A stretch of 56,817 nucleotides of DNA from Deltaproteobacteria bacterium (lineage in GTDB: Bacteria > SAR324 > XYD2-FULL-50-16). This document shows positions 19,396 to 29,330 of this stretch, in pieces (position 1 is the first letter of the stretch; each line of letters begins with the position of its first letter). Both the position numbers and the translations under genes were made by a program. The DNA lies in the NCBI GenBank assembly GCA_018645005.1, contig JABGPJ010000088.1:1-56817 (forward strand). The letters are read 5' to 3'. The notes below the pieces were generated by a model that searched no databases, had not been told where the DNA came from, and saw nothing but the letters and a program-made list of their open reading frames with translations.

Positions 19396-19619
19396 ATTCT
19401 TCTCGATTCAATTTGGAATGGTTCAGGGATTTCAACTTTGAGGATGGTTCATTCAGAGTAAACAGAATGATGATTCTTTAAACCGGAGAATAGTTGCAAT
19501 TTTTTAATACTTTAACTAGGATTAAAGCGATTTTTTCCGTTTGTATGGTTGCTCCCTGGGGCGATGAATTCTGTTGTGAAAATCCAAACCGGAAAAAGCA
19601 CTGCCAGAATCAAGAGTTG

Positions 19620-19865
19620 CTACTGCAGCTCATTGATGTAGTCCTGTTTGCATATTTCACTACAAAAATTATTCTCTTTGTGATTGATGAGGGTGGTCTC
19701 TTTAAAAAAACCACCGCACTGATCACATTTTATCAATTCCGTCGTCCCATCCAGTATACTCGGCTTCTGAAAGCTTTCAAGTGCCAAATAGACGCCATTT
19801 TTGACAACCTTAAAAATTAAATACCCGGCTGTTAAGTAAATCAGATATTTTAGCATAAAACACAA
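19620..19865 (-). CDS. Small membrane protein with zinc-finger-like C-terminus (PP0621-like)
   Basis: 81 aa; CDQCGGFFKETTLINHKENNFCSEICKQDYINEL. Confidence 0.65.
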   Translation of the reverse strand: MCFMLKYLIYLTAGYLIFKVVKNGVYLALESFQKPSILDGTTELIKCDQCGGFFKETTLINHKENNFCSEICKQDYINELQ

Positions 19866-19910
19866 AACCCCTGAATGTGATATTAGATTTGTGCATAAAA
19901 AGCGGGTTTA

Positions 19911-21371
19911 TTGCTGTTAAACGACATTCAGTTTAACAATATGAATTCATCCAGTAAAGAAACTCACTCAAAATCAGATGAAATCTGGCATTTGTCACAA
20001 CAATTAGGAATTTCGATCTGGAAGAATCTTCTGTCATTGCCAGAGAGCGACGATAATCACACTCCCGCTTTGATAAATCTGGAACGCTCAATACAGTTTA
20101 CTTTTGTTGTACAGAGTGCCGAACGGGACGGCCTCAAGGCACAGATATTCGTTTCAGAAAAAACGAATCTGATTTCTCTTTGTAAATATCTCCCATTTTT
20201 ATTCAAAAGATATCAGATTTTTCTGTGTGCCGATAATCTCATTCAACAGAGGATCCTCGCCTTTTCTCACGATGAGATGTTGCAAGAGGACAATCAGGCT
20301 AAAAAAAACCTTAGCTATTTGTTGGAAAAAGCCGCGCAGGATAATGCATCTGATATCCATATCGAGAGTCTGTCAGGCACAAAACAGGTACGGATGCGGA
20401 TCGACGGGAAACTTAAAAAAGTTTCACTGCCAGAACAGATTGATGAACGACTTTTCATAAAGATCAAACTTCACTCAAGAATGGACATTGCACAAAAAAG
20501 GGCACCTCAGGATGGACACTTTCCTTTTATCAGCAGTTATGGGAAGCATTTTGATCTACGCGTGTCCACTGTACCTGGAATTAACGGTGAAAAAATTGTC
20601 CTGCGGCTGCTGCCGGCCACATCCGTTCAGTTTTCTATGGAGGAAATGGGATTTTCCAGTCGCCATATCGCCATAATTAAAAAATGTATCCGTGTAAAAA
20701 CAGGCATGATTCTGTTCACAGGCCCCACCGGATCAGGTAAAACAACGTCTTTGTATTCAATTTTAAAGGAGTTGCAATCAGAAGCCCTGAATATTCTTAC
20801 GATCGAAGATCCAGTCGAATACAGATTGAACGGCATAACCCAGGTGGAAGTCAATAATCTAGCCGGTATCAGTTTTGCGTCTGCCTTACGTTCCTTTCTG
20901 CGGCAGGACCCGGATGTGATACTTGTGGGTGAAATTCGAGATACCGAAACAGCCCAAATTGCGGCTAGAGCTGCGCAAACCGGTCACCTCGTTCTTTCGA
21001 CACTGCATAGTAATAATGTGTTTGAGGCTATTCATCGTTTGAAAAATCTGGGCGTCAAAGGGGACGATATCGCGACATCATTGAAACTGTTGGTATCGCA
21101 ACGGTTAGTTCCACGAAGTTGCAACTGCAATATGAGCCCTGACTGTCAGTTGTGTTCGGGCAAAGGTGTTTCAGGACGAATCCCGATTTTAGAAACACTA
21201 CAGATCTCTCCCGTTATTAAAAAAATGCTATCATATGAAGAAGCATTATCAGATATTGAAAAAATTTCTTTTTCAGAGGGGTTTGTCTCCATGCGGGATT
21301 TTGGTACAAAACTGGTTGCAGAAAACACAATTAGCGCCATTGAACTGGATTCAATTTGTCCTGCTGGTTAG
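19911..21371 (+). CDS. gspE: Type II secretion/type IV pilus assembly ATPase GspE/PilB
   Basis: GPTGSGKTTSLYSIL, TIEDPVEYRLNGITQVEVN, RQDPDVILVGEIRDTETAQIAARAAQTGHLVLSTLHSN. Confidence 0.93.
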   Translation: MLLNDIQFNNMNSSSKETHSKSDEIWHLSQQLGISIWKNLLSLPESDDNHTPALINLERSIQFTFVVQSAERDGLKAQIFVSEKTNLISLCKYLPFLFKRYQIFLCADNLIQQRILAFSHDEMLQEDNQAKKNLSYLLEKAAQDNASDIHIESLSGTKQVRMRIDGKLKKVSLPEQIDERLFIKIKLHSRMDIAQKRAPQDGHFPFISSYGKHFDLRVSTVPGINGEKIVLRLLPATSVQFSMEEMGFSSRHIAIIKKCIRVKTGMILFTGPTGSGKTTSLYSILKELQSEALNILTIEDPVEYRLNGITQVEVNNLAGISFASALRSFLRQDPDVILVGEIRDTETAQIAARAAQTGHLVLSTLHSNNVFEAIHRLKNLGVKGDDIATSLKLLVSQRLVPRSCNCNMSPDCQLCSGKGVSGRIPILETLQISPVIKKMLSYEEALSDIEKISFSEGFVSMRDFGTKLVAENTISAIELDSICPAG

Positions 21372-21424
21372 GTTCTCTCACATTAATCAGTTTTGTAAGA
21401 TCTCATTCTAAACCATAAAATACC

Positions 21425-22603
21425 ATGGAATCGGTTTATCTTTGGAAGGCAATCACGTTAGAAGGTACATCCGGTCACGGAATCGCAACCGGATATGCCA
21501 AAAAGAGTGTTTGGAAACTTCTAAATCAGCAAGGATATTATCAGATATCGCTGGATACAGTTCTGAGGGATCAACTGAGAATTGCTCTGAAGACCGGTGA
21601 TCTCATCTACATTTTGGATTCATTTACATCCATTTTGGATGCCGGCATTTCAATTGTTGAAGCACTGGAGATGATGGTTGATGATCGCAGATCAATAATT
21701 GTGCGCTATGTTTTTCTGAAACTTAAGTCGGACCTGCATCAGGGAAAATCTCTTGAAGAAGGTTTTTCGGAACTTTCGCCTCTTTTTTCAAATTTTTTCA
21801 TTGCCATGATTCGTTTATGTGAAAAAAGCGGCAAACTAAGTCAGGGATTACACGATTTACAAGCTTTCTATCAACATCAAGAAAACAGGTATCAGGAGCT
21901 TGTACGAATTTTTCGATACCCAAAAATAATATTCAGCATGATAATTCTGATGAGTCTGGGAGTGATTGTTTTCGTTGTTCCAATGTTCAGCAATGTCTAT
22001 GCGCTTTTCAAAGACGAACTGCCAATTTTGACTCAGATGATGGTCAATCTATCTGGTTTTTTCCATCAAAACAGTTTGATGATCATTGCGGTCTTTATGG
22101 GAATTGCGGTCTGGGGGTACCTGCCTGTAATTCGATTTTTTCATCCCTGGATCCTTTTATCACAACAACTGCAAAGAGTGCTGCAGTCGAAAGAGGATCC
22201 ATTTTTATACGCCCACGCCATGTCGCTGCTCTTGGAAAGTGGGCAGTCGGTAAATCAGGCTACAAAGCAGGCCACAGAGTGTATGTCGGAAAAAAACCGC
22301 AAACATGGCCATCTCTTAACCCAAAGACTCAATTCCGGCCTCGCATTTTCTGAAGCTTTTCAGAGTTCGCGGTGGTTTCCCCGTTCATTTCAGCGCTTTA
22401 TAGTCCCAGCGGAAAAAACCGGTTTGCTGAAGTTGGGATTTGAACAGATTTATACATATATAGACCGCAAGCGCGAAGCCCAGTTCGAAAAATGGAGTCG
22501 ATTTATTGAGCCTCTGCTGATGTTGATCCTGGGGGCGGTGACATTAACATTGCTGCTCTCCATTTATCTGCCCATTTTCGATTTGGGCAATAGAATCGGC
22601 TAA
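21425..22603 (+). CDS. gspF: Type II secretion/pilus inner membrane protein GspF/PilC
   Basis: Family layout: DSFTSILDAGISIVEALEMM, hydrophobic segments, IEPLLMLILGAVTLTLLLSIYLPIFDLG. Confidence 0.9.
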   Translation: MESVYLWKAITLEGTSGHGIATGYAKKSVWKLLNQQGYYQISLDTVLRDQLRIALKTGDLIYILDSFTSILDAGISIVEALEMMVDDRRSIIVRYVFLKLKSDLHQGKSLEEGFSELSPLFSNFFIAMIRLCEKSGKLSQGLHDLQAFYQHQENRYQELVRIFRYPKIIFSMIILMSLGVIVFVVPMFSNVYALFKDELPILTQMMVNLSGFFHQNSLMIIAVFMGIAVWGYLPVIRFFHPWILLSQQLQRVLQSKEDPFLYAHAMSLLLESGQSVNQATKQATECMSEKNRKHGHLLTQRLNSGLAFSEAFQSSRWFPRSFQRFIVPAEKTGLLKLGFEQIYTYIDRKREAQFEKWSRFIEPLLMLILGAVTLTLLLSIYLPIFDLGNRIG

Positions 22604-22617
22604 TTTGAATTCAGTCT

Positions 22618-23256
22618 TCATTTCTGTTCTTCTGACATCCGGATTCTTTTAAGCAGCGCTTTGACCTTTTCAATGGACTTAACTCCCGGCGATTCCTCAA
22701 CTCCTGAAGATACATCTATTCCGTAAGGCTGGACAGATTTTATGGCTTTTTCGACATTTTCAAGATTGATACCCCCAGCCAGGATGATCTCATAACGGTC
22801 AGGCAACTGATCAATTATATGCCAATCAAACGTCTTGCCAGTTCCGCCAAAATCCTTGTCCGACCAAGCGTCCAGCAGAATATAATTGGCTGGAAACAGG
22901 GCGGTTTGATCTAAATCTGCGGGATCCCTGATCCGGAATGAGCGGATCCAGCTAATCCCATTTTCAGTCAGTTGTCGGCAGTAATCCGGAGATTCATCCC
23001 CAGACAGTTGTGCCAGGTCCAGTCCGGATTGCAACATTATTTCAGTCAGGTCTGCAATCGACTCATTAACAAATACACCAACGGTTTTCACAAATGGTGG
23101 CAGAACGTTGATGATTGAACGTATTTTATTTGGCTTAATATATCTTGGGGATTTCTGGTAGAGAATGAAGCCCAGGGCATCGACATTAAGAGCGGCGATC
23201 GCCAGTGCCTGTTCTTTTATCGTGATGCCGCATATTTTGACCCTGACCCGTTTCAT
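22618..23256 (-). CDS. trpF: Phosphoribosylanthranilate isomerase
   Basis: RVKICGITIKEQALA, ALGFILYQKSPRYI, ILAGGINLENV, GIDVSSGVEESPGVKS. Confidence 0.96.
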   Translation of the reverse strand: MKRVRVKICGITIKEQALAIAALNVDALGFILYQKSPRYIKPNKIRSIINVLPPFVKTVGVFVNESIADLTEIMLQSGLDLAQLSGDESPDYCRQLTENGISWIRSFRIRDPADLDQTALFPANYILLDAWSDKDFGGTGKTFDWHIIDQLPDRYEIILAGGINLENVEKAIKSVQPYGIDVSSGVEESPGVKSIEKVKALLKRIRMSEEQK

Positions 23257-24035
23257 GACATTTTCCCGAGTAAGGTTGCAATATAAGCCCCTGGATCCGG
23301 TTGACGCATGAGCGTTTCCCCCACTAAAACCGCATCAAATCCATTTTCATGCAGGATTCGGCAATCCGCTGTAGAGTGAATTCCGCTTTCGCTGACGCAA
23401 GTGACATGTGACGGAATCAGCTTTTTAAGATTGATCGACTGCTGAATATCTGTTTCAAAAGTAGCTAGATTTCTGTTATTAATTCCAATGAGATGACAAT
23501 TCAGTTTCAGTGCGACATCCAGCTCCTTCTTTGTGTGTACTTCGACAAGTGTTGTCAGCCCGAATGCTGCAGCTGATTTTTTAAAGTCTGCCAACTGTTT
23601 CTCGGACAGGATTGAAACAATCAGAAGGATGGCATCAGCTCCCAGATCATAGGATTCTCTGATCTGCCGTTCATCAACAATAAAATCTTTTCTCAATAGG
23701 GGAATATCCACTTCCTGCCGAATTGCCTTCAAATAATCCGGGTGTCCTTGAAAATACATTTCCTCTGTCAGGACACTGAGACAATTTGCCCCTGATCTTG
23801 AGTAAGATTTCGCTATCTGAAGTGGATCAAAATCCTGGCGAATTACCCCTTTTGAAGGAGAGGCTTTTTTAATTTCAGCAATAATCGCGAGGGATTCATC
23901 TTTTAAAGATTTGATGAAATCCAAAGGGATGCGATGATCCGCTTCGGATTTCTTAAGCTGGTCCTTTCTGATTCCAATAAGTTTATTGGCAATCTCCTTT
24001 TTCTTATCTTTTACGATCTGATTGAGAATACTCAT
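23253..24035 (-). CDS. trpC: Indole-3-glycerol phosphate synthase
   Basis: IIAEIKKASPSKGVIRQDFDP, LSVLTEEMYFQGHPDYL, PLLRKDFIVDERQI, GINNRNLATFETD. Confidence 0.97.
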   Translation of the reverse strand: MSILNQIVKDKKKEIANKLIGIRKDQLKKSEADHRIPLDFIKSLKDESLAIIAEIKKASPSKGVIRQDFDPLQIAKSYSRSGANCLSVLTEEMYFQGHPDYLKAIRQEVDIPLLRKDFIVDERQIRESYDLGADAILLIVSILSEKQLADFKKSAAAFGLTTLVEVHTKKELDVALKLNCHLIGINNRNLATFETDIQQSINLKKLIPSHVTCVSESGIHSTADCRILHENGFDAVLVGETLMRQPDPGAYIATLLGKMS

Positions 24036-24131
24036 GATATCTGTTTTATGTTAGCTCTTGAACCATGACTTTTTAAAGCGGCTATGCTGGTCAGATGCCA
24101 CCGTCTGTTTCAAGTGAAAATCGATTTATTC

Positions 24132-25151
24132 TTAAAATGACTGGGTAACACTTGCCAGATGGTCAATGACCCGGGTACCGACACCGTCGGAGATAAGTTG
24201 CTCCGCTTTCGTTATCCCTGCTTCGAGAGAGCAGTCATCTGCTGCTGCTATCGCAAAACCGGCATTGATTGCAACAATATCTCTTTTTGGACCCTTTGTA
24301 TCACCGGAGAGGATATCTCTGGTGATTTTTGCATTTTCAGATGCACTCCCGCCACAAATGGCTGTTAGCCCCGCCTTCTGATAACCATATGTCTCCGGAT
24401 CAAAAATAAACTCACTGATGGTGCCATCACGCTTGAGCCGGGCAGCTTTTGTGTCACCAGCAATACAAACTTCGTCCAGGCCGCTGAGCCCTGAAAAAAC
24501 AAATGCAGATTCACTCCCCAGATCCTTCAGGACACGAATTACTTTGGAGACCAACTGGTGTGAATATAGGCCGATAATTTGAATATTCGCACCCGCTGGA
24601 TTGGTCAAAGGACCCAGCATATTAAATATTGTTCTGACAGCGAGTTCCTTGCGTATCGGCCCCACATTCCGCATGGACGAGTGCAGAGCAGGTGCAAATA
24701 GAAATCCTATTCCCACTTCAGCGATGCAATGTGCTACCTGACCCGGATTCAAATTGATATTAACCCCCAGGGCTTCGAGTAGATCAGCACTGCCGCTTTT
24801 AGACGTCATCGAGCGATTTCCGTGCTTTGCAATTTTGTACCCAGCTCCTGCCAGTAAGAGGGCGACTGTCGTTGAAATATTAAACGATCCGGAGTTATCA
24901 CCTCCCGTACCGCAGGTATCTATCAGGAGGTCGTATCTGACCGGTATTTTCGTCGATTTTTCACGCATCACCATCGCACAGGCAGTCACTTCTTCAACTG
25001 TTTCTCCTTTCATTCGTAATGCAACAAGCATTGCTGCTGTTAGACCGACTGTAACTTCCCCTTCCATAATCCGGTTCATCATCCAACTTGCCTCATCGAA
25101 AGTCAGATCTTCCCTGTCTAAAAGTTTTTCAAGAAGGTTTTTGGTCTTCAT
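24132..25151 (-). CDS. trpD: Anthranilate phosphoribosyltransferase
   Basis: DTCGTGGDNSGSFNISTTVALLLAGAGYKIAKHGNRSMTSKSGSADLLEALGVN. Confidence 0.97.
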   Translation of the reverse strand: MKTKNLLEKLLDREDLTFDEASWMMNRIMEGEVTVGLTAAMLVALRMKGETVEEVTACAMVMREKSTKIPVRYDLLIDTCGTGGDNSGSFNISTTVALLLAGAGYKIAKHGNRSMTSKSGSADLLEALGVNINLNPGQVAHCIAEVGIGFLFAPALHSSMRNVGPIRKELAVRTIFNMLGPLTNPAGANIQIIGLYSHQLVSKVIRVLKDLGSESAFVFSGLSGLDEVCIAGDTKAARLKRDGTISEFIFDPETYGYQKAGLTAICGGSASENAKITRDILSGDTKGPKRDIVAINAGFAIAAADDCSLEAGITKAEQLISDGVGTRVIDHLASVTQSF

Positions 25152-25798
25152 TGCTCTCCATTTGGTAATGAATCCATAAGATGGTTATAAAAATCAACCT
25201 GCCCAGTGTAGCTAGTCTGAATATTTTTAAGCATATTAGACTGAGCCTATATTTACAAGATCAAGCTCTACCGAAACCGTTAGTCGTAAAAAGATGTCTT
25301 CCATATGGGATAGCCGTCTGGAAAAAACACCTGGTAATCAATGTTAAGGATCGTTATCTCGACTATTCGTGGGTTAACGATTCCTGTTTAAGATCCGGCC
25401 AGCCTCACCGTGATCAATAGGACGAGACATTACCCAACAAGCCCATTTTTAACATAATTAACTTTTTTGAAAAATAGTTGTTCATTTTTACATTTCCTTT
25501 GATGGTCATCTGCATAGAAATGGGCTAAACTGGAAGGCAGCTTTTGATACTCTATTTCAAATATCAGGTCCAAGTTCATAGCATTAGGCTATAAGCACAA
25601 GTATACTTTTTCTGAGGATTTAAAATAGGAATGCTTTTTGAAATGCTTTCACCTGAAAAATAGGCATTTTATCAATCGTTTACTCTATCTAAGACCAGTC
25701 GTTAGGTTACAACTCGATGAGGAAACACATGAATTCTTCCGCTAATATTCTCGTTAAGTAAGCCTAGAATACTGATATAATTTTCAAAAAGGAGTCGA

Positions 25799-28276
25799 AT
25801 GGAATCCAGTGGTGTCGGTTACAAGCCATTGAAAAGTGTATATCGACCCGGGCTATCTTCAATAGATCGGTTGAAAAAAACGGTCGTTGGCCAGCAAGAG
25901 ATTATTGCCGGGATTTTAACTGTACTGGAAGAGTCTGCCGATAAATACTCTCCAGATAATACGCTGTTTGTCGGACCGCGTGGAATTGGTAAAACGCACC
26001 TGTTAAAATTACTGGCAGATAAAATAGCTAGATCCCGGTCCTTGATGAACCAATATGTGCTCATTACTTTTCCAGTTGATAATCATGGAATCACCTCTTT
26101 GCCATTACTACTGCTGAAAATTATAAAACAGCTCAAGGAATCAACTAACGACAAGCACTGGGAAAAACTACTGGTTGTATGTCAGAAGTCAAATGATGAT
26201 ACGATTCAACAACGCGTGACTAAATCTCTGAAGGAATATTATCAGGATAAAGGCCGACGTTTTCTGATCCTTTTCGAAAATTTTGACGCATTTTTTGTCG
26301 ACCAGAAAAAGAACAAAGAAATTATCGATGGGTTTGCTGGATTTCTTTCTCAATGCGATACGGCAACGTTTATCGGCACAGCAGCAATGGCAAATGGGAA
26401 CAACACTTCTTACAAGATCCCACCTTTCAATCTATTTAACGTTCATCCATTGTTTGAACTGAACTTAGAGCAGACCCAAGAATTGATTTTCAAGCATCTA
26501 AAGTATGATCAGCAAACGGATCTTTTACAAGGATTTGGCAACCTTGCTTCAAAGATACAAGCACTTCATCAATTCACAGGTGGAAATCCCAGATTAATTT
26601 TGCTGCTTTATAAACTGCTGACGGATGAAGATTCACAAGGTATCAAATCATTGTTTGAAGAACTATTGGACAGAGTGACACCTTTTTATCAAGAGAGGAT
26701 GCTTTCCTTATCGGCAATTGACCGCTCGCTTCTTGCGACCCTTGCATCTCTTGAAACCAGATACAATACAAATACAAGTCTAACCAGGGAACTTAGAATT
26801 TCGGCAAAGCAATGTCACTTAAGCACCAGTCGGCTCCTTGACCATGGACATTTGACCACATCAATTCATCCCAAAAACAGGCGCTCAAAAATATTTCATA
26901 TTAAAGAAGGATTTTTCGACCTCTGGCTGGCCATTGGACAACTTGAGGACCCTAAACGATTTCTGCCATTTCTGGGGGAATTTCTGAAAAAATGGTATTC
27001 CAGCAAAACGGGCAGAGAAAAAAAACGTCAGCAGCTTTGGCATTCGTTGCAAATATCAGAAGCAAATGGAAATACAAGTCATATCGATAATGTAGAGAGC
27101 ATGTTGAACTATCTGGCCAATATCGGAAGTGAAGAAGAACAGTGTCAGAATCAACTTGAGCTCTGCTATCATTATGCTTCTATCGGGAAAGCCCAGACTG
27201 TCAAAAATATGTTGAAATCCGTCAGAGCAATAATGCCTGAAAGCTCTACTTATGAATGGGTTTCAAGCAATATTGAGCAAATCCGAAAAGATGGGCTAAT
27301 AAAAGATCATAAAGAGCTATTGAGCGATCTTTTCGATTGCTGGAAACTTCAGCGAACAGAAACATTCGATCAATTGGTACCTCAAGCGATTAAAGTCACA
27401 ACACGCTTTGAAGAAAATGGCTATCATCAACTTAACATTGCCTTTCTGGAAGACACCATTAAGCTGTTGAAAAACGTTTCTCATCGTCTGCTGTTATATG
27501 TCAGAATAGCTGGAAGTCAAGAAAAAGAAGAGCTGTTGAATGATGCAATTGCTACATGGAATAAGGTACTGAAGATAACAGACGAGACAGGCGATCTTAA
27601 ATCCAAAGGAACAACACTGAATAATATTTCACAGATTTTTCAAGATCAGGAGAACTACAGCGCTGCTCTCGATTATCTGGAAAAAGCGCTGGAGATTTTG
27701 AAAAGAATCAATGATTTTGATGGACAATCGACAACACTGAATAACATTGCCACAGTCTATTATACTCAGGGCTATTATGAAAAAGCCCTGGAATACTTTG
27801 AACAAACTTTATCTATCGTGCAACATACCAGTGATTTTCCACTCAAAGCGATTACGTTGAGCAATATCTCATTTATCTATAAAGTTCGAGGCGAATTTTT
27901 AACAGCCATCAATTGCCTGGAGCAATCATTATCAATAATGAGAAAGATTGGTAATAGCAGTGGAGAAGCAAAGACCCTGATTAACATATCACAGGTTTAT
28001 GAGGAGCTTGGTGATCTGGAACGTTGCGACGAATTTTTTCAACTCTCCCTGCAAATCATGCAGGAAAACCAGGCATACGAAGATGCATGTGATGCTTTGC
28101 TGAGTATGGGCAAAGCATTTTGGAAGGACAACAATCATGAAATGGCACTATCAAACTGGTCACTTTTGAAAAAGCTGGCACTTGAAAACCACCTTCCGGA
28201 CAATCTCGAAAAACTTAGGGAGTTGACCCAATCGCTTGGTATCGATGAGCTAAAATTTGTAACCGAAATTGGTTGA
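25799..28276 (+). CDS. AAA/STAND-type ATPase with wHTH-like segment and C-terminal TPR repeats
   Basis: Walker A LFVGPRGIGKTHLL; Walker B RFLILFENFDAFF; repeated TLNNIATVYYTQGYYEKALEYFEQTLSI-type TPRs. Confidence 0.85.
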   Translation: MESSGVGYKPLKSVYRPGLSSIDRLKKTVVGQQEIIAGILTVLEESADKYSPDNTLFVGPRGIGKTHLLKLLADKIARSRSLMNQYVLITFPVDNHGITSLPLLLLKIIKQLKESTNDKHWEKLLVVCQKSNDDTIQQRVTKSLKEYYQDKGRRFLILFENFDAFFVDQKKNKEIIDGFAGFLSQCDTATFIGTAAMANGNNTSYKIPPFNLFNVHPLFELNLEQTQELIFKHLKYDQQTDLLQGFGNLASKIQALHQFTGGNPRLILLLYKLLTDEDSQGIKSLFEELLDRVTPFYQERMLSLSAIDRSLLATLASLETRYNTNTSLTRELRISAKQCHLSTSRLLDHGHLTTSIHPKNRRSKIFHIKEGFFDLWLAIGQLEDPKRFLPFLGEFLKKWYSSKTGREKKRQQLWHSLQISEANGNTSHIDNVESMLNYLANIGSEEEQCQNQLELCYHYASIGKAQTVKNMLKSVRAIMPESSTYEWVSSNIEQIRKDGLIKDHKELLSDLFDCWKLQRTETFDQLVPQAIKVTTRFEENGYHQLNIAFLEDTIKLLKNVSHRLLLYVRIAGSQEKEELLNDAIATWNKVLKITDETGDLKSKGTTLNNISQIFQDQENYSAALDYLEKALEILKRINDFDGQSTTLNNIATVYYTQGYYEKALEYFEQTLSIVQHTSDFPLKAITLSNISFIYKVRGEFLTAINCLEQSLSIMRKIGNSSGEAKTLINISQVYEELGDLERCDEFFQLSLQIMQENQAYEDACDALLSMGKAFWKDNNHEMALSNWSLLKKLALENHLPDNLEKLRELTQSLGIDELKFVTEIG

Positions 28277-28412
28277 ATATACCCACATTTGATTCAAGAC
28301 CGTTCGTTAATCAGCAATTGAAACTGATTTTCTTATTCCGGGCTTGCCCCTTTGTGAAAAATCCTCGACATTTAAATGAATCGTAGCGGGTCAATTATGA
28401 TTGAGATAACGA

Positions 28413-29255
28413 ATGGTCTTGAAAGAAAACCGTCAGTTAAGAGAGAAGCTAAAATTCTGGTTGTCAGGTGTATGGTGTCCGACTCTGTTTTTATCTGTAC
28501 TTCTGTTCCTGGTTTCCCCCACAGCAGCAATCAGCCAGTCTCAAGTCAACCGTGATCCCGATACCAGTCAACTTGACTATGTTAAAAAGCTATATGAACA
28601 CAATGAATACCACCGTTCCATCAGTGAGATTCTCAAGATAAAATTTCAGTACCCCGAAACATCAGAAAAGAGAATGCTGGATCTTTATCTTTTAAAGAAT
28701 TATTACCAGCTGAAAAAGTATAAATTGGTTGATACGACCGCTTCTGAGATGCTTTCGGAGAACGAAAATTTTTTCGACAAGCAAACCCGGAGGCAACCCA
28801 CTCTCATCATGATGACATCGCTTTTACACCAGGGGCGTGAAAAGCGGGCACAACATATCTGGGAGAAATATGTAAAAGAGGATACAGCAGCTGTTTTTCC
28901 ATCTTCCAATACGTTTCCAAATCTGACCGACCCAAATCGTGCTTCGTTCTACTCCGGTATTCTGCCGGGATCCGGCTTTCTGTTTAGTCAGGAGTATGGA
29001 AAAGCAGCCGTTTCTTTAGTGCTGAATCTAATCTTTATTGCAGGCAGTTATCATGCTTTCACACAACAACAGTACGGTATTTCCGGTCTGCTGATGTTTT
29101 TTGAAATCAGCTGGTATTTTGGCGGGAAAAAAGCTTCTGCTGAAGCAGCCCGTCAGTTTAACTACAGTCATATCAGTCGCATGCAGCAGGTTTGGATTCA
29201 AACACAGCTGGAAAATAACGGTCTCTCAGATCTTACGCGTGATGCTGATGAATAA
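28413..29255 (+). CDS. Secreted/membrane TPR-like protein, hypothetical
   Basis: N-terminal signal-like hydrophobic segment; FYSGILPGSGFLFSQEYGKAAVSLVLNLIFIAGSYHAF...EISWYFGGKKA. Confidence 0.7.
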   Translation: MVLKENRQLREKLKFWLSGVWCPTLFLSVLLFLVSPTAAISQSQVNRDPDTSQLDYVKKLYEHNEYHRSISEILKIKFQYPETSEKRMLDLYLLKNYYQLKKYKLVDTTASEMLSENENFFDKQTRRQPTLIMMTSLLHQGREKRAQHIWEKYVKEDTAAVFPSSNTFPNLTDPNRASFYSGILPGSGFLFSQEYGKAAVSLVLNLIFIAGSYHAFTQQQYGISGLLMFFEISWYFGGKKASAEAARQFNYSHISRMQQVWIQTQLENNGLSDLTRDADE

Positions 29256-29330
29256 ATCAGACATAATTTCGTTTTTAGAAATAGTTGATTAATTGTCAAT
29301 CTCATGAAAGTACCCCTTTAACTATTCAAT

